From contig JAVLUZ010000340.1 in the NCBI GenBank assembly GCA_036768485.1, forward strand, positions 2,429,470 through 2,493,469: a stretch of DNA of 64,000 nucleotides, written 5' to 3'. Shown here in pieces: positions 24,501-31,529 of this stretch. The notes under the pieces are model-generated. The model ran no database searches, had not been told where the DNA came from, and saw nothing but the letters and a program-made list of their open reading frames with translations. Made by a program: the position numbers and the translations under genes. The stretch is from Mermis nigrescens. Taxonomy: Eukaryota > Nematoda > Enoplea > Mermithida > Mermithidae. The number at the start of each line of letters is the position of its first letter. The stretch's first letter is position 1.

Positions 24501-27500
24501 AGTTCAACAGCTTTTTGACCAATTCAGTATGACCCCAATGTACAGCCCAATGTAATGGCGTTCTGCTAAGGCTATCCTTGGAATTAATGTTAGAACCGCG
24601 TTTCAACAAGAATTTCACAATTCTTAGCTTGTTCGATGAGGCGGCATAGTGAAGAAGACAACGGCCTATCATGTAAACAAAAAAAGATTTATATTGATAA
24701 CTTATCTTTATTTTGGAAATGCTTTTGACTAAACTTAAAGTCCGCTAAATATTTCGCAATCGCACCAACTGGGCACCGTAACGTTAGTGACACATAAATT
24801 TATTTTCTGGCAGCTGCTTCCCAAATTTTTTAAGTGAGATTAAGAGATAAACTATCAAATGTACCGCTGAGAAGAGTTATGTAAATGCGTACATCATTGG
24901 AAAAAAATAACGAATCCGTTGTCGAAAAACGGACATAATTTTTGTCAGGATAGCATGTGACGGAATAAGTCGTTATGATAAAAAGTAAGAAGCTTTTCTT
25001 ATGACAATTTGTATTTTCGAACAAAAGTGGCTGATAGGGCGGACATCTGATTATAGAATTCACTATGAAGATGATTGCACACCAGCCAGTTTAATTAACG
25101 CCCTAAGAAAAGCAATATTTTTACTGCATATACACAGTAGACTACGAAAGAGGCACAAGTCAAAATTTAAATTTCGCCGATATGTACGACTGCACATATA
25201 ATTCAATGTCAAATAAAATGGCTGGCGTTTAAAGTAAGTACGATTAACGCATTAATATTTACAACCAGGCTCGTATTTAGGGGGCGGTGGGGCCGGCCCT
25301 TTTTGGAAAAAAAATCATTCTTGAAACACACAAGGGTCCCACAAAGGAAAAAACGAAAAATTCTCGAAGTAGTTCTATAAAACACCACAAAAAACATGTT
25401 TTTAGCGTACTTTTGAGTAGAACTGTGCCGGGGCCAGGCCCCGGCCCCGGGCCGGGGCCAGCGGCACCGGGGCCGGGGCCAATGTTAGAGCTGATTATAA
25501 TGTAGAAAATTGATAATGTTTTGGGCAGATTTACCTTCAAACTCAATTTCAAGCAAACCACAGATCTTACCAATTCAAATCTTTATTTCACTATGTCAGT
25601 TTGGTGCAAATTTCTAGTTAATAATCAAAATTGACATATTTTAAATTGCAATTCATATAGACGAGCATTTCCAGCTTGCTTGGTAGCAGACAGCTACGTC
25701 TATCAGAACAAATAGAATAATAAGCCTAAAAAAGTGCAAAGTAAAGCACATTGAAAAACGCATCCAAGTCAGATGAGTTAAATCCATACATGGGCAGCTC
25801 AAAAATTCTAGGGGGTCCAAAATTTTTCAAAGTCAAAAAGTGCCTGATAATATATGGTAGAGCGAAAAAAACACCGTTTTCTCGCGTTTCTCAATGAGAG
25901 CTATCCATTAGCATCAAAAAACCGCAGAAAAACAGAAAAAATTCTGAAAATCAATTTCTGGGGGGTCTAGCGGATTTTTTTGGGGGGGGGAAATGTGAAT
26001 TCTGGGGGGTCTAGATCCCCCGATGCCCATGTCCTGTTATATCTTGTAATCCCAACAAATATTAACGCTTGACGTGCATATCTACAAGCAAGAATATATG
26101 CATAGGTACATATAAGGGGTAGGGCAGGGTCGTACTATGAGCATGGTAAAGCATGCTATTATTGGCCCGGCCAGGCCCGGCCCCACCGGGGCTAGGCCCC
26201 GGCCCCGGCAAAAAGGCGGCCCCGGCACAGCTCTACTTTTGAGCTAGTAAACTCAAAATTTTCCGGATTTATCATAGTCAGTGTTTCTTCTTGTTGTACA
26301 AGCTTCCTTTCTACATGTACAAAGATGGTCCCCAAAAGTCTTTGTACATTTTATACATGCAAATTTTTGGATGCTATTAAATGGTATAGTAGCATTTTCA
26401 GTGTGGTAAAACAGGATTTTTCGACCGTTGGAAGTCTTTTTTTAAACCAATTTCTGGGTTTCTGAGGACAGAAGATACTGAAAATTGTCTCAATACAGCG
26501 CGAAGCACCGAAAAATTCAGTATTTTTGCTTTCTAAATGCAATTTCTACCATTATGAAAAGATATAGAACAATTACTCATTTCGGCGCGAAGCGCCAAAA
26601 ATTTTGGAAAGACTTTTTTACAGTTTTTGTCGTCCCAAAAATCTTTGAACATGTACAAAGACGCTTCCGGAAAGTCTTTGTACATCGGAAAAATCTTTGC
26701 TGAATACAAAAAAACCGTGCTTTCAGCCCGTCCAAAACCGCTCAAATTTGAGTCAGACATATAGCACATGTCATTTTCTATATTGTTTTACTTAATAAAT
26801 CACAAAGATTTACTACCAAGACAGAAGTTAGGAAATTATCCATTGATTTAATGATGAGAAATCACTTGTGTAGATTGTTTAAACGATAGATTTGTGTAAT
26901 TTAAGCCAGAATTAGGCTGCTGCCCATCTATGGTCTTAACCATAGGTGGGCGGCACCAAAGCTCTATGGAGGGTGCAAGATTTTTTCAAAGCTAAAAAAT
27001 GGCATTAAAAATGGTGGTATGGCGAAAAACACAATTTCTCAACGTTTCTCATCGAGCACTATCAATTGGCATCAAAAATTGTGAAAATAACAAAACAAAT
27101 TGAATTCTGGGGGGTATTTTGGTTTTGGGGGGATATTTTGGTTATTGGGGGGGGGGGGGGCGGTGCATACCCCAGCATACCTCAAACCCCCACGCCCAGG
27201 TATGGTCTTATGGTCTTGACCCCCTCACAATGCAACGGGCACCTACCTGATCCGTAAATACATTTAGAAATATATTTCTAAGACTGAGATTTAGTTCGAT
27301 GTATTTTGTTCTTCACGAATATACTTTTTACTTAATTTTGCAACAAAACATACGATAATGGTGAAGGATTTACTTGGGTTATCAACTATGCACAAAGTAA
27401 AAGAGGATCTGATAAACGACCGTAACAGTCTACTGCTTAAAAAAGTAGCACGTATGTGTACTTGCAATCAAACATGGGCGTAAGGGTTTGGAGGATTTAG

Positions 27501-28696
27501 ACACCGAGAATTCAAAAACCCCTGAAGAATTCGGCAATACAATTGAATTGAATTTTTGGTACTTTTACACGATTTTACATCATCAGACCCCCCCGATTTC
27601 GGTCGCTGCTCATGCATACTTCCAACGTTTAGCGATACTTCGTTGCTCGAGTAACAGCCTTACACAATCCGGGAAGGTGAAAGGGGGTTCAACCATACAT
27701 GCACAGCATGGGAATTCTGGACGGGATGAAATTTTAAAGTGCCTTTTCTGAGCCCAAAAATGGTGGGTACGCGTCAAAAACATCGTTTTCGGCGTTTCTG
27801 ACGATGATCACACAGGAGAAATTTTTCGAAAGAATAAAACACGTTGAACAAATTGAACAAAATATAGCAAAAACATGAGTATAGGGTGCGAAACGCTGAA
27901 AATTTGAAACTTCTGAGCAAATAGATAGCTGAAAACGCTCAAAAGCACCTCTTCTACCAATTTTAAGAAAATTTTTGAACCCATTTAGAAAATCGCGGAT
28001 TCTGTGGGGTTTTCTCAAAAAATTTCTGGGGGAGGTAAAAATTTTTCGGGGTGGAGAAGAAACCCTCCCCAACGATCATATATGGTTTTCACCCCACAAA
28101 AAAATTTTTAACCCCCACGCGAAAATTTATCATCCCACAAAATTAGCAATTTTTCAAAAGTTTCTAAGATTTTCATGAAAATTCGTAGAAAAAGTGCTTT
28201 TTTAAGCGTTATTAGCTATATATTTGCTCAAAAGTGTCAAATTTTCGGCGCTTCCCGCCACATATTCATGTTTTGGAGCTGAACAACATATATATTGTTC
28301 AATTTGTTCGGTTTTTAAATTATTTTATCGACGCGAATAAATTATTTTTGGGCTCAAAAAGGCACTTTAAAATTTCACCCCTCAGAATTTCCATGCTTTG
28401 CATGTTTTTAACAGCCTTTGGTTCGAAAAAGGCCTCAGCGGTATGCTTTTCAGAAGTCCAGGCAGGGGGACGGAATACCCACATTGTTCCTAGAGTGCAT
28501 GTACTTATGATATCTAACCTAAGTTGTCACTGGCATTCAAAAGCCTAGGGTCACCAACGATGAGTTTTTTTAATGCAGCCTTATCGTCATTTAGCACTTT
28601 AGCACGAGCAATATGCAGATATGTATCTTCATCATCAATGCTGCTATTTGAATCAGTGACAGTCAATGCTTGTAATATCATACGATCTATTGGCAT
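3304..28696 (-). CDS. INVS: Inversin-like ankyrin-repeat protein (7 exons, C-terminus outside window)
   Basis: I join 28696-28519, 24665-24360, 20293-20042, 11768-11451, 10381-10187, 7228-7060 and 3521-3304. Every junction is GT-AG and in phase, giving about 545 residues with some 13-14 ankyrin repeats. The order of repeats follows vertebrate inversin. DKAALKKLIVGDPRLL near the N-terminus matches the inversin start, and QTALHLSVKQKSVKCFKILIEF and the block HWAALGGHAFLCQLLI near residues 490-515 match its third and later repeats. Known role of the family: a scaffold of the proximal ciliary 'Inv compartment', with links to nephronophthisis and planar polarity (Dishevelled). The IQ motifs and basic tail expected after the repeats are not seen; they should lie left of base 3304. 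The repeats between residues 330 and 400 are divergent and carry an insertion. Introns are 1.1-8.3 kb and full of transposons, but no exon is interrupted. ANKRD6/diversin is the main alternative. Confidence -1.
3840..4080 (+). mobile_element. C-type repeat fragment
   Basis: It has the family C order: AAAGTGCCTTTTTGGACTC, GGATACGCGTCAAAAA, CGTTTCTGA and GACACTTTTGAGCAATTAGATAGC. Ends are not resolved. The stretch 3522-3839 shows nothing. Confidence -1.
4150..4520 (-). mobile_element. A-type element arm, inverted relative to 4879-5236
   Basis: This segment is the reverse complement of much of 4879-5215: the TTCGGCGC hairpin, the AAATTAGCTAAAATACACTACC block and the CTTTGTACATGTACAAA palindrome. 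The two arms can fold against each other across about 340 bases of spacer. Confidence -1.
4820..5569. mobile_element. K-type hAT-like element, 8-bp TSD
   Basis: Tips are CAGGGCCGTATTCAAG and CCTGGATACGGGCCTG (inverted). TSDs are ATTGTGTG (4812-4819) and ACTGTGTG (5570-5577), 7/8 identical. An A-type MITE is nested at 4879-5236. Confidence -1.
4879..5236. mobile_element. A-type MITE nested in K element
   Basis: Tips are CAGTGTTTTTCTGTACAAGG and ACAAAAAATCGTG (inverted CACG). TSDs are TTTGAAAG (4871-4878) and TTTGAATG (5237-5244). It carries the CTTTGTACATGTACAAAG palindrome and a GAAGCGCC hairpin. Confidence -1.
5814..5960 (-). mobile_element. B-related MITE remnant
   Basis: CACACGTTGGCGTGGGAGG at the left and TTGCTGCCCATGTATG at the right are the two B-family ends in inverse order, with a GCAGATTACTGTAGAC middle shared with 58070-58225 and 61690-61760. 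No clear TSD. Confidence -1.
6144..6534. mobile_element. H-type hAT-like MITE, exact 8-bp TSD
   Basis: TIRs are CATAGGTGCAC and CACACGTGCAC. TSD CTTATGCT occurs at 6136-6143 and 6535-6542. It holds a perfect GGCGCGAAGCGCC hairpin at about 6392. The flank 6543-7059 has no recognisable feature. Confidence -1.
7060..7228 (-). CDS. INVS: INVS exon 6 (residues 417-472)
   Basis: The acceptor is CTTCTCAG|GGGAC. The exon encodes DKYQKDYNGYSLLHIAAQAG and LSPLLTAVESGQTR, matching the inversin repeat that starts with DKYGG. It ends in phase 2 at ACAAG|GTGCAT, and Arg is completed by exon 7. Confidence -1.
8064..8741. mobile_element. Long A-type element, exact 8-bp TSD
   Basis: The TIR CACTGTTTTTTTTGTACGAG is near-perfect at both ends. 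TSD ATCAGGAC occurs at 8056-8063 and 8742-8749. It is an inverse-orientation relative of 21627-22365. Positions 7229-8055 show nothing else. Confidence -1.
8859..9267. mobile_element. H-type hAT-like MITE, 7/8 TSD
   Basis: Tip CATAGGTGCAC pairs with TGTGCATGTATG at the right. TSDs are ATATATGG (8851-8858) and ATATATGT (9268-9275). The body is clearly homologous to 6144-6534. Beyond it, 9276-9350 holds a lone GGGCATTCGAATACCCG word cluster and 9360-10186 shows nothing. Confidence -1.
10187..10381 (-). CDS. INVS: INVS exon 5 (residues 352-416)
   Basis: The acceptor is TTGTCTTTAAG|GTAAGC, where exon sequence starts with GT and completes Ser. The translation runs KRDKNGANVQHLICSADG, then DADGRTPLACAVALG. 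The donor AACG|GTCAGG is phase 1. The first half is poorly conserved and is the least certain part of the model. A second AG at 10340-10360 (TTTGCAG) would change the phase and open a stop. Confidence -1.
11013..11422. mobile_element. A-type MITE 28 bp from INVS exon 4, exact 8-bp TSD
   Basis: Left tip is CAATTTTTTTGTACAAGG; right end is ATACAAAAAACCGTG. TSD GTGCATAC occurs at 11005-11012 and 11423-11430. The rest of this intron (10382-11004) holds only an imperfect 100-bp repeat of GTCGCACC...GTGCATGTA words at 10735-10990. Confidence -1.
11451..11768 (-). CDS. INVS: INVS exon 4 (residues 246-351)
   Basis: The acceptor AAATTTAG|GCGCC joins to give ALHEAARANNATVVDFLL, a well-formed ankyrin repeat. 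Two more follow (HTALHVACIFG and STPLHYAASLSG). After LLITPSV comes a polar stretch with no repeat character. The donor is TTCGA|GTATGA. A MITE with an 8-bp TSD sits 28 bp downstream of the exon, at 11013-11422. Confidence -1.
13494..15580. mobile_element. J1: hAT-like element, TIR CAGTGATCGACCGG
   Basis: The 14-base TIR is perfect at both ends. TSDs are ACCGCCCC (13486-13493) and GCCGCCCC (15581-15588). Subterminal arrays are CCGGGC/GGGCCCGGG words. Removing it restores the E-element sequence seen intact at about 53250. It contains 14029-15340; the remaining interior is AT-rich and non-coding. Confidence -1.
14029..15340. mobile_element. L: hAT-like element, innermost of the 12-18 kb nest, exact 8-bp TSD
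   Basis: TIRs are CATAGGCGTAGCC and CAGAGGCGTAGCC. TSD ATTGAAGC occurs at 14021-14028 and 15341-15348. Near both ends are runs reading CATGCCCCCC-type. Several GGCGC-hairpin variants occur inside. An ORF at 14403-14621 (72 codons) has no recognisable features. Confidence -1.
17507..17752 (-). mobile_element. B-type MITE, exact 8-bp TSD
   Basis: TSD GGTGGATA occurs at 17499-17506 and 17753-17760. The full B signature is in inverse orientation and ends GTGCTGCCCACCAAT. Confidence -1.
17755..18480. other. C-type repeat pieces and M right-end array
   Basis: Family C words flank the right end of M at 17760-17960 and 18200-18480. Between 18480 and 18530 there is an E-type right tip (AATCCTAGATCCGCCAC). 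The stretch 18530-20041, up to INVS exon 3, shows no feature I can support. Confidence -1.
20042..20293 (-). CDS. INVS: INVS exon 3 (residues 162-245)
   Basis: The acceptor TATTCAG|ATACG restores Asp. The exon encodes repeats starting RSLLHCAAAC and KTALMLAASS, with DVDVDQTDYEGKTAL between them resembling the inversin 'WQDYEGRTPLH' region. The donor is CTGCGC|GTAAGA, which cuts inside ALHEAAR, so the repeat continues in exon 4. Confidence -1.
20880..21260 (-). mobile_element. C-type repeat copy
   Basis: It has TTTAGCTATCTATTTGCTCA, then a TTCGGCGCTTCGCGC hairpin, then CGTCAGAAACGCTGAAAA and GACGCGTACC. At 20990-21060 it preserves the uninterrupted version of the site where the foldback at 47693 inserted. 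Intron positions 20294-20879 show nothing. Confidence -1.
21627..22365. mobile_element. Long A-type element, exact 8-bp TSD
   Basis: The CACTGTTTTTTTTGTACGAG tip is at the left and its complement (slightly eroded) at the right. TSD ATTTGGTG occurs at 21619-21626 and 22366-22373. A perfect GGCGCGAAGCGCC is at about 22201. It is the reverse-orientation partner of 8064-8741. Confidence -1.
22634..22868 (+). mobile_element. B-type MITE, exact 8-bp TSD
   Basis: TIRs are CATATGTGGGCG and CACACCTGGGCG. TSD GGTATTAC occurs at 22626-22633 and 22869-22876. The insertion site lies in a GGGGTATTACCCCC word common in N/H elements. Confidence -1.
22890..23275. repeat. Imperfect tandem repeat of AAAAAGGCTATATAGCTAT units
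   Basis: About eight diverged units of roughly 40-50 bases are built around GCTATATAGC and GGTTCAAAAAGG. Homologous AT-rich debris of A/N elements follows at 23600-24170. I see nothing specific in 23400-23600 or 24170-24359. Confidence -1.
24360..24665 (-). CDS. INVS: INVS exon 2 (residues 60-161)
   Basis: The acceptor ATAG|GCCGT completes Gly60. The exon encodes three ankyrin repeats (RCLLHYAASS, RTPLHWAVHW, QTALHLSVKQ). It ends at a strong donor, TTTTTGG|GTGAGT, in phase 1. The third repeat, with K-C at its second helix, is the most inversin-like part of the exon. Confidence -1.
25265..26760. mobile_element. K-type element interrupted by F1 and by an A-type element
   Basis: The left tip CAGGCTCGTATTTAGGGGGC and following GGGTCCCACAAAGG match the K copies at 53632 and 54001. 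K sequence resumes after F1 (AGCTAGTAAACTCAAAATTT) and after an A-type piece at 26280-26720 (CCGCTCAAATTTGAGT). Its right end is not resolved. Intron positions 24666-25264 show nothing. Confidence -1.
25418..26235. mobile_element. F1: hAT-like element with CCGGGGCC arrays, exact 8-bp TSD
   Basis: TIRs are TAGAACTGTGCCGGGGCC and TAGAGCTGTGCCGGGGCC. TSD CTTTTGAG occurs at 25410-25417 and 26236-26243. The K copy at 54141-54150 shows the same site without the insertion (GTACTTTTGAGCTAG). The element is 818 bp and non-coding. Confidence -1.
26942..27204 (+). mobile_element. B-type MITE
   Basis: It starts CATAGGTGGGCGGCACC and ends CACGCCCAGGTATG. The duplication is eroded (GTCTTAAC versus GTCTTATG, 6/8). 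It includes a G11-12 run at about 27148-27160. Confidence -1.
27697..28405. mobile_element. C-type foldback: long inverted palindrome
   Basis: The left arm (ACATGCACAGCATGGGAATT, AAATTTTAAAGTGCCTTTT, GCTGAAAACGCTC) reappears reversed on the right, ending CATGCTTTGCATGT. Arms are about 330 bases with the centre near 28050. It lies in INVS intron 1, 110 bases from exon 1. Confidence -1.
28519..28696 (-). CDS. INVS: INVS exon 1 (residues 1-59)
   Basis: The reading starts at ATG 28696 with MPIDRMILQALT; a second Met lies five codons on. An in-frame TAG sits just upstream, so this is a plausible start. That TAG is also part of a TTTAG acceptor-like site, so an earlier non-coding exon or a spliced-leader site is possible. 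The exon ends in phase 1 at AACTTAG|GTTAGA. It holds an acidic N-terminus and the first helix pair (AALKKLIVGDPRLL). Confidence -1.
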
Positions 28697-29402
28697 GCAG
28701 ATCTAAATTGAATTCAAGATTAACTCTTTACGTGGTACGAATTAACTGCCTGTTTCAATCACGTAAGCGTAATTCGTACATAAAATTTTTTCATTCGCTC
28801 AATAAGTAAAAAGAGCAAAGCAAAGCATACAATAAGGGGTGACGCTTAATCGAGTGAAGAAGGTCTACAGTAGAATTAGGTAACAGCAAAACAAAATAAG
28901 GAGGTGCGATCATAACTTGCCGAATGAAGGTGAGACACTTTTTCGCGATTTCTGATTATCCTTTAGCATATCTACATTTTCAACAATTTTTAATTTTGCT
29001 CCAGACTCCAGATATTATTTACAATAATTAATCAGCGTGCATACACTAACTTTTTCAACAAGTGCCATAACTTGAAACTCCTAATATTTCGAAACCCACT
29101 TTTTGGCAGAATTCGACTTTATACAAAGCAAAACTTTCAGGCTACTATCAAAGTCTTAAAAAATCAAAAAAAAATTACTCGTAAGCAAAAATTGAGTTCT
29201 TCTAAGCAAGCATTTGAGTCCGAGCGCTCGGATGCAAATAAAAATTATGGCAAATAATTTTATCTATGTACAACGCCGGGTAAAAGGTCTAACATTGGAC
29301 ACACATCAGATAAGTGCTTATAACCTGGGACTGCGTGAATATATCTGATCTTTTGCAAACTTGTAGGAGAACCATTCAGGCATTATCAGGTCAAAATTGA
29401 AT

Positions 29403-29434
29403 GCCTCTGGTCGCATGCTCTTGCGACTAGAGGC
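29403..29434. repeat. Stem-loop, 13-bp stem
   Basis: GCCTCTGGTCGCA and TGCGACTAGAGGC pair with one G-T wobble around the loop TGCTCT. It lies inside the pogo-like element. Confidence -1.
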
Positions 29435-29521
29435 GTTTATTTAAAAGCTACTCGGTGTCTTATCTTAGACCATTGAGCATATAAAAGCTCATTTGGATAA
29501 TCAAAACGCATGCTAGACCTC

Positions 29522-29686
29522 TCAGGTGGTTACCCCCTTCACATGATTGTGCAACGTGCTTTTATTAATAGAAGCATGTGCAGCAACTTTTCTAATGCTC
29601 ATTTCACCATTTTTAGCAATCTGAACAACTAATTGCAGTTTATCCAAAGAACATAATTGATATTGTCGTTTTTGTGGCTCTGCCAT
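29522..29686 (-). CDS. 54-residue psq-type DNA-binding ORF (pogo transposase N-terminus)
   Basis: The ORF reads MAEPQKRQYQLCSLDKLQLV and continues VQIAKNGEMSIRKVAAHASI, then NKSTLHNHVKG. This is the psq/CENP-B-type helix-turn-helix found at the N-terminus of pogo-family transposases, which ends in the typical 'STLxxHVKG' recognition helix. A stop follows after GVTT. No DDE catalytic domain is visible in the remaining element, in any frame I checked. It could be a truncated transposase or a small DNA-binding repressor. The intact domain in a decayed setting is the odd point. Confidence -1.
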   Translation of the reverse strand: MAEPQKRQYQLCSLDKLQLVVQIAKNGEMSIRKVAAHASINKSTLHNHVKGVTT

Positions 29687-30460
29687 GCTACCTCATTGAC
29701 TCTCATGTTCTATACATGTAAAAACAAGTTATTTATAAGATACCCCATGTGTCCAAGGTTAGACCTAATAGCCCCTGTAAAAAAATCTTTGATTATGTTT
29801 ATAGTCCTGAAAAACATATTAGATTCTGAAAGATAGCTGAAAGGTAGGTTAGTAACATATTAAAGCATAAAACTCTAGTCAGTAAAACTAACTAAAGTTT
29901 GTCAAGGTCGAAAATCGAAGAAATGCTGAAAAGTTCAACAATAGTGATTATCCTCGATTTTAGCAAAGTATTTTAAGAACGAAAGATATGCGATAAGGAT
30001 GGCACCATGATAGCCTGTAAATAAAAAAATAACATTAAGATTCAATTATTTATGATGCTGTGATGATTTCTTTACAGTATGTCCAATCTTCGACACTGTC
30101 CAATGTTGGTCTATTTACCCAACATTATCTTGTCTGAAACGTCCTAAAAACAAATTTTCCAGATAAGTACATAGGTAACCTTAAAACAGACCGCGGAAAA
30201 AAAATTTTGATTTAAAATGAACAATTAATTCACGAAACATTCAAGGTTTGCATGAAAATATCCAACTTTCAACACACTTTCAGAAATAGGCGCTGAAGAA
30301 CGTGTGTGTTCATCCTAAGAATTCCCTTTTGGGCATATTAAACAGGCTGAGAACGACTTTACAAAGAATTTTGTGAAAAATGTTTTGATAGTAATAAGAA
30401 TAATACTTTATTCAAATAAATGCAAAGTTAAAACGTAGCAAAGAAAGATATCATCATAGT

Positions 30461-30915
30461 CATAGTTTCCCAAGGTCGAAAGTTCACGGGGGGGGGGTGA
30501 AATTCCAAAATTTGAGATCACTAAATTTAGAGTTCTAGCCTTTTTTACAAGTCAAATATGAAAAATGGCTAAAACATCCTATATAACATGTTAAAATGTG
30601 AAAAACTGCATTTTTAACTACTATTTGTCTCATTCTGACCTGTTTTCTCACTCTTGTAAGTAAAAATTATGAAAATCCATCGAAAATTTTGACTTTTCAG
30701 ATCATTTTAACTTCATTCTAGGTATTTTATGGGTAAACAAAACAGAAATGTACTACTACTCGGCGCGAAGCGCAGAAAAATGTTTAACATCTTCGCTGAT
30801 TTTGTACCCAAAAATCACTGCAGAAAATGTTTGATAGCTCAAAATCGTCCGACAGTGATTCAAGTCTCGGACTCTGAGGTCGGGGTAATACCCTCACCCC
30901 TTGTGGGAATGTGTG
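30461..30915. mobile_element. Short N-type hAT-like MITE, exact 8-bp TSD
   Basis: TIRs are CATAGTTTCCC and CACACATTCCC. TSD ATCATAGT occurs at 30453-30460 and 30916-30923. It is a short relative of the 1.5-1.7 kb N elements at 40303, 42612 and 45382. Nothing is seen in 28697-29268 or 30128-30452. Confidence -1.
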
Positions 30916-31222
30916 ATCATAGTACATATAAAAAATGCGGAATATCATGGACATATAGTGAATAGCAAATTGTCGACCTATGCGGGAATATGTCGACCTA
31001 AGCAGGAGTAATATCGACCTGAGCATGTTTAGGGCTTCAGTATAACATCTGAGCCAAGCCTAAACATAAAAATTTGGAGGTAAAGACAGAGAATCAAGAT
31101 TTAACGTAAAAACTGCTTAATTGAGCCCTACAACTTAAGAGCAGTTTGCATTGAATTTGTCTTAAAATGCGAATTTTCCATTTGAACCACATGTTAAACT
31201 TCAGCCCAAAGTAGGTATAGAC

Positions 31223-31471
31223 CATAGGTGGGCGGCACCAGAGTTCTGGGGGTGCAGGATTTTCTAAAAGGTCAAAAAATGGCTTTAAAAATGGTGGTAT
31301 GACGGAAAACACTTTTTTCAACGTTTCTCATCGAGCACTATCCATTAGCATTAAAAATTGCGAAAAAAACAAAAACTTTCAAAATTGAATTCTGGGGGGT
31401 TTGGTTTCTGGGGGTACTCTGGTTTCTGGAAGGGGATGCATACCCCGAACCCTCCCCTAAGCCGACGTAAG
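31223..31471 (+). mobile_element. B-type MITE, exact 8-bp TSD
   Basis: TSD GTATAGAC occurs at 31215-31222 and 31472-31479. It starts CATAGGTGGGCGGCACC, ends in GCCGACGTAAG, and is 249 bp. Confidence -1.
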
Positions 31472-31529
31472 GTATAGACTACATTTAACGTAGCCAGTGG
31501 AGGAAGGGAAATCCCCCTGGAGGAAATTT

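Larger units (their letters stand above)
29271..30125. mobile_element. pogo-like element carrying a psq helix-turn-helix ORF
   Basis: Both ends carry GGGTAAA..G.C.AACATTGGAC in inverted orientation. TA (29269-29270 and 30126-30127) flanks it as a likely TSD. A second inverted pair is internal (GGTCTAACATTGGACACAC against ATGTGTCCAAGGTTAGACC near 29740). At 855 bp it is too short for a full transposase. Confidence -1.
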
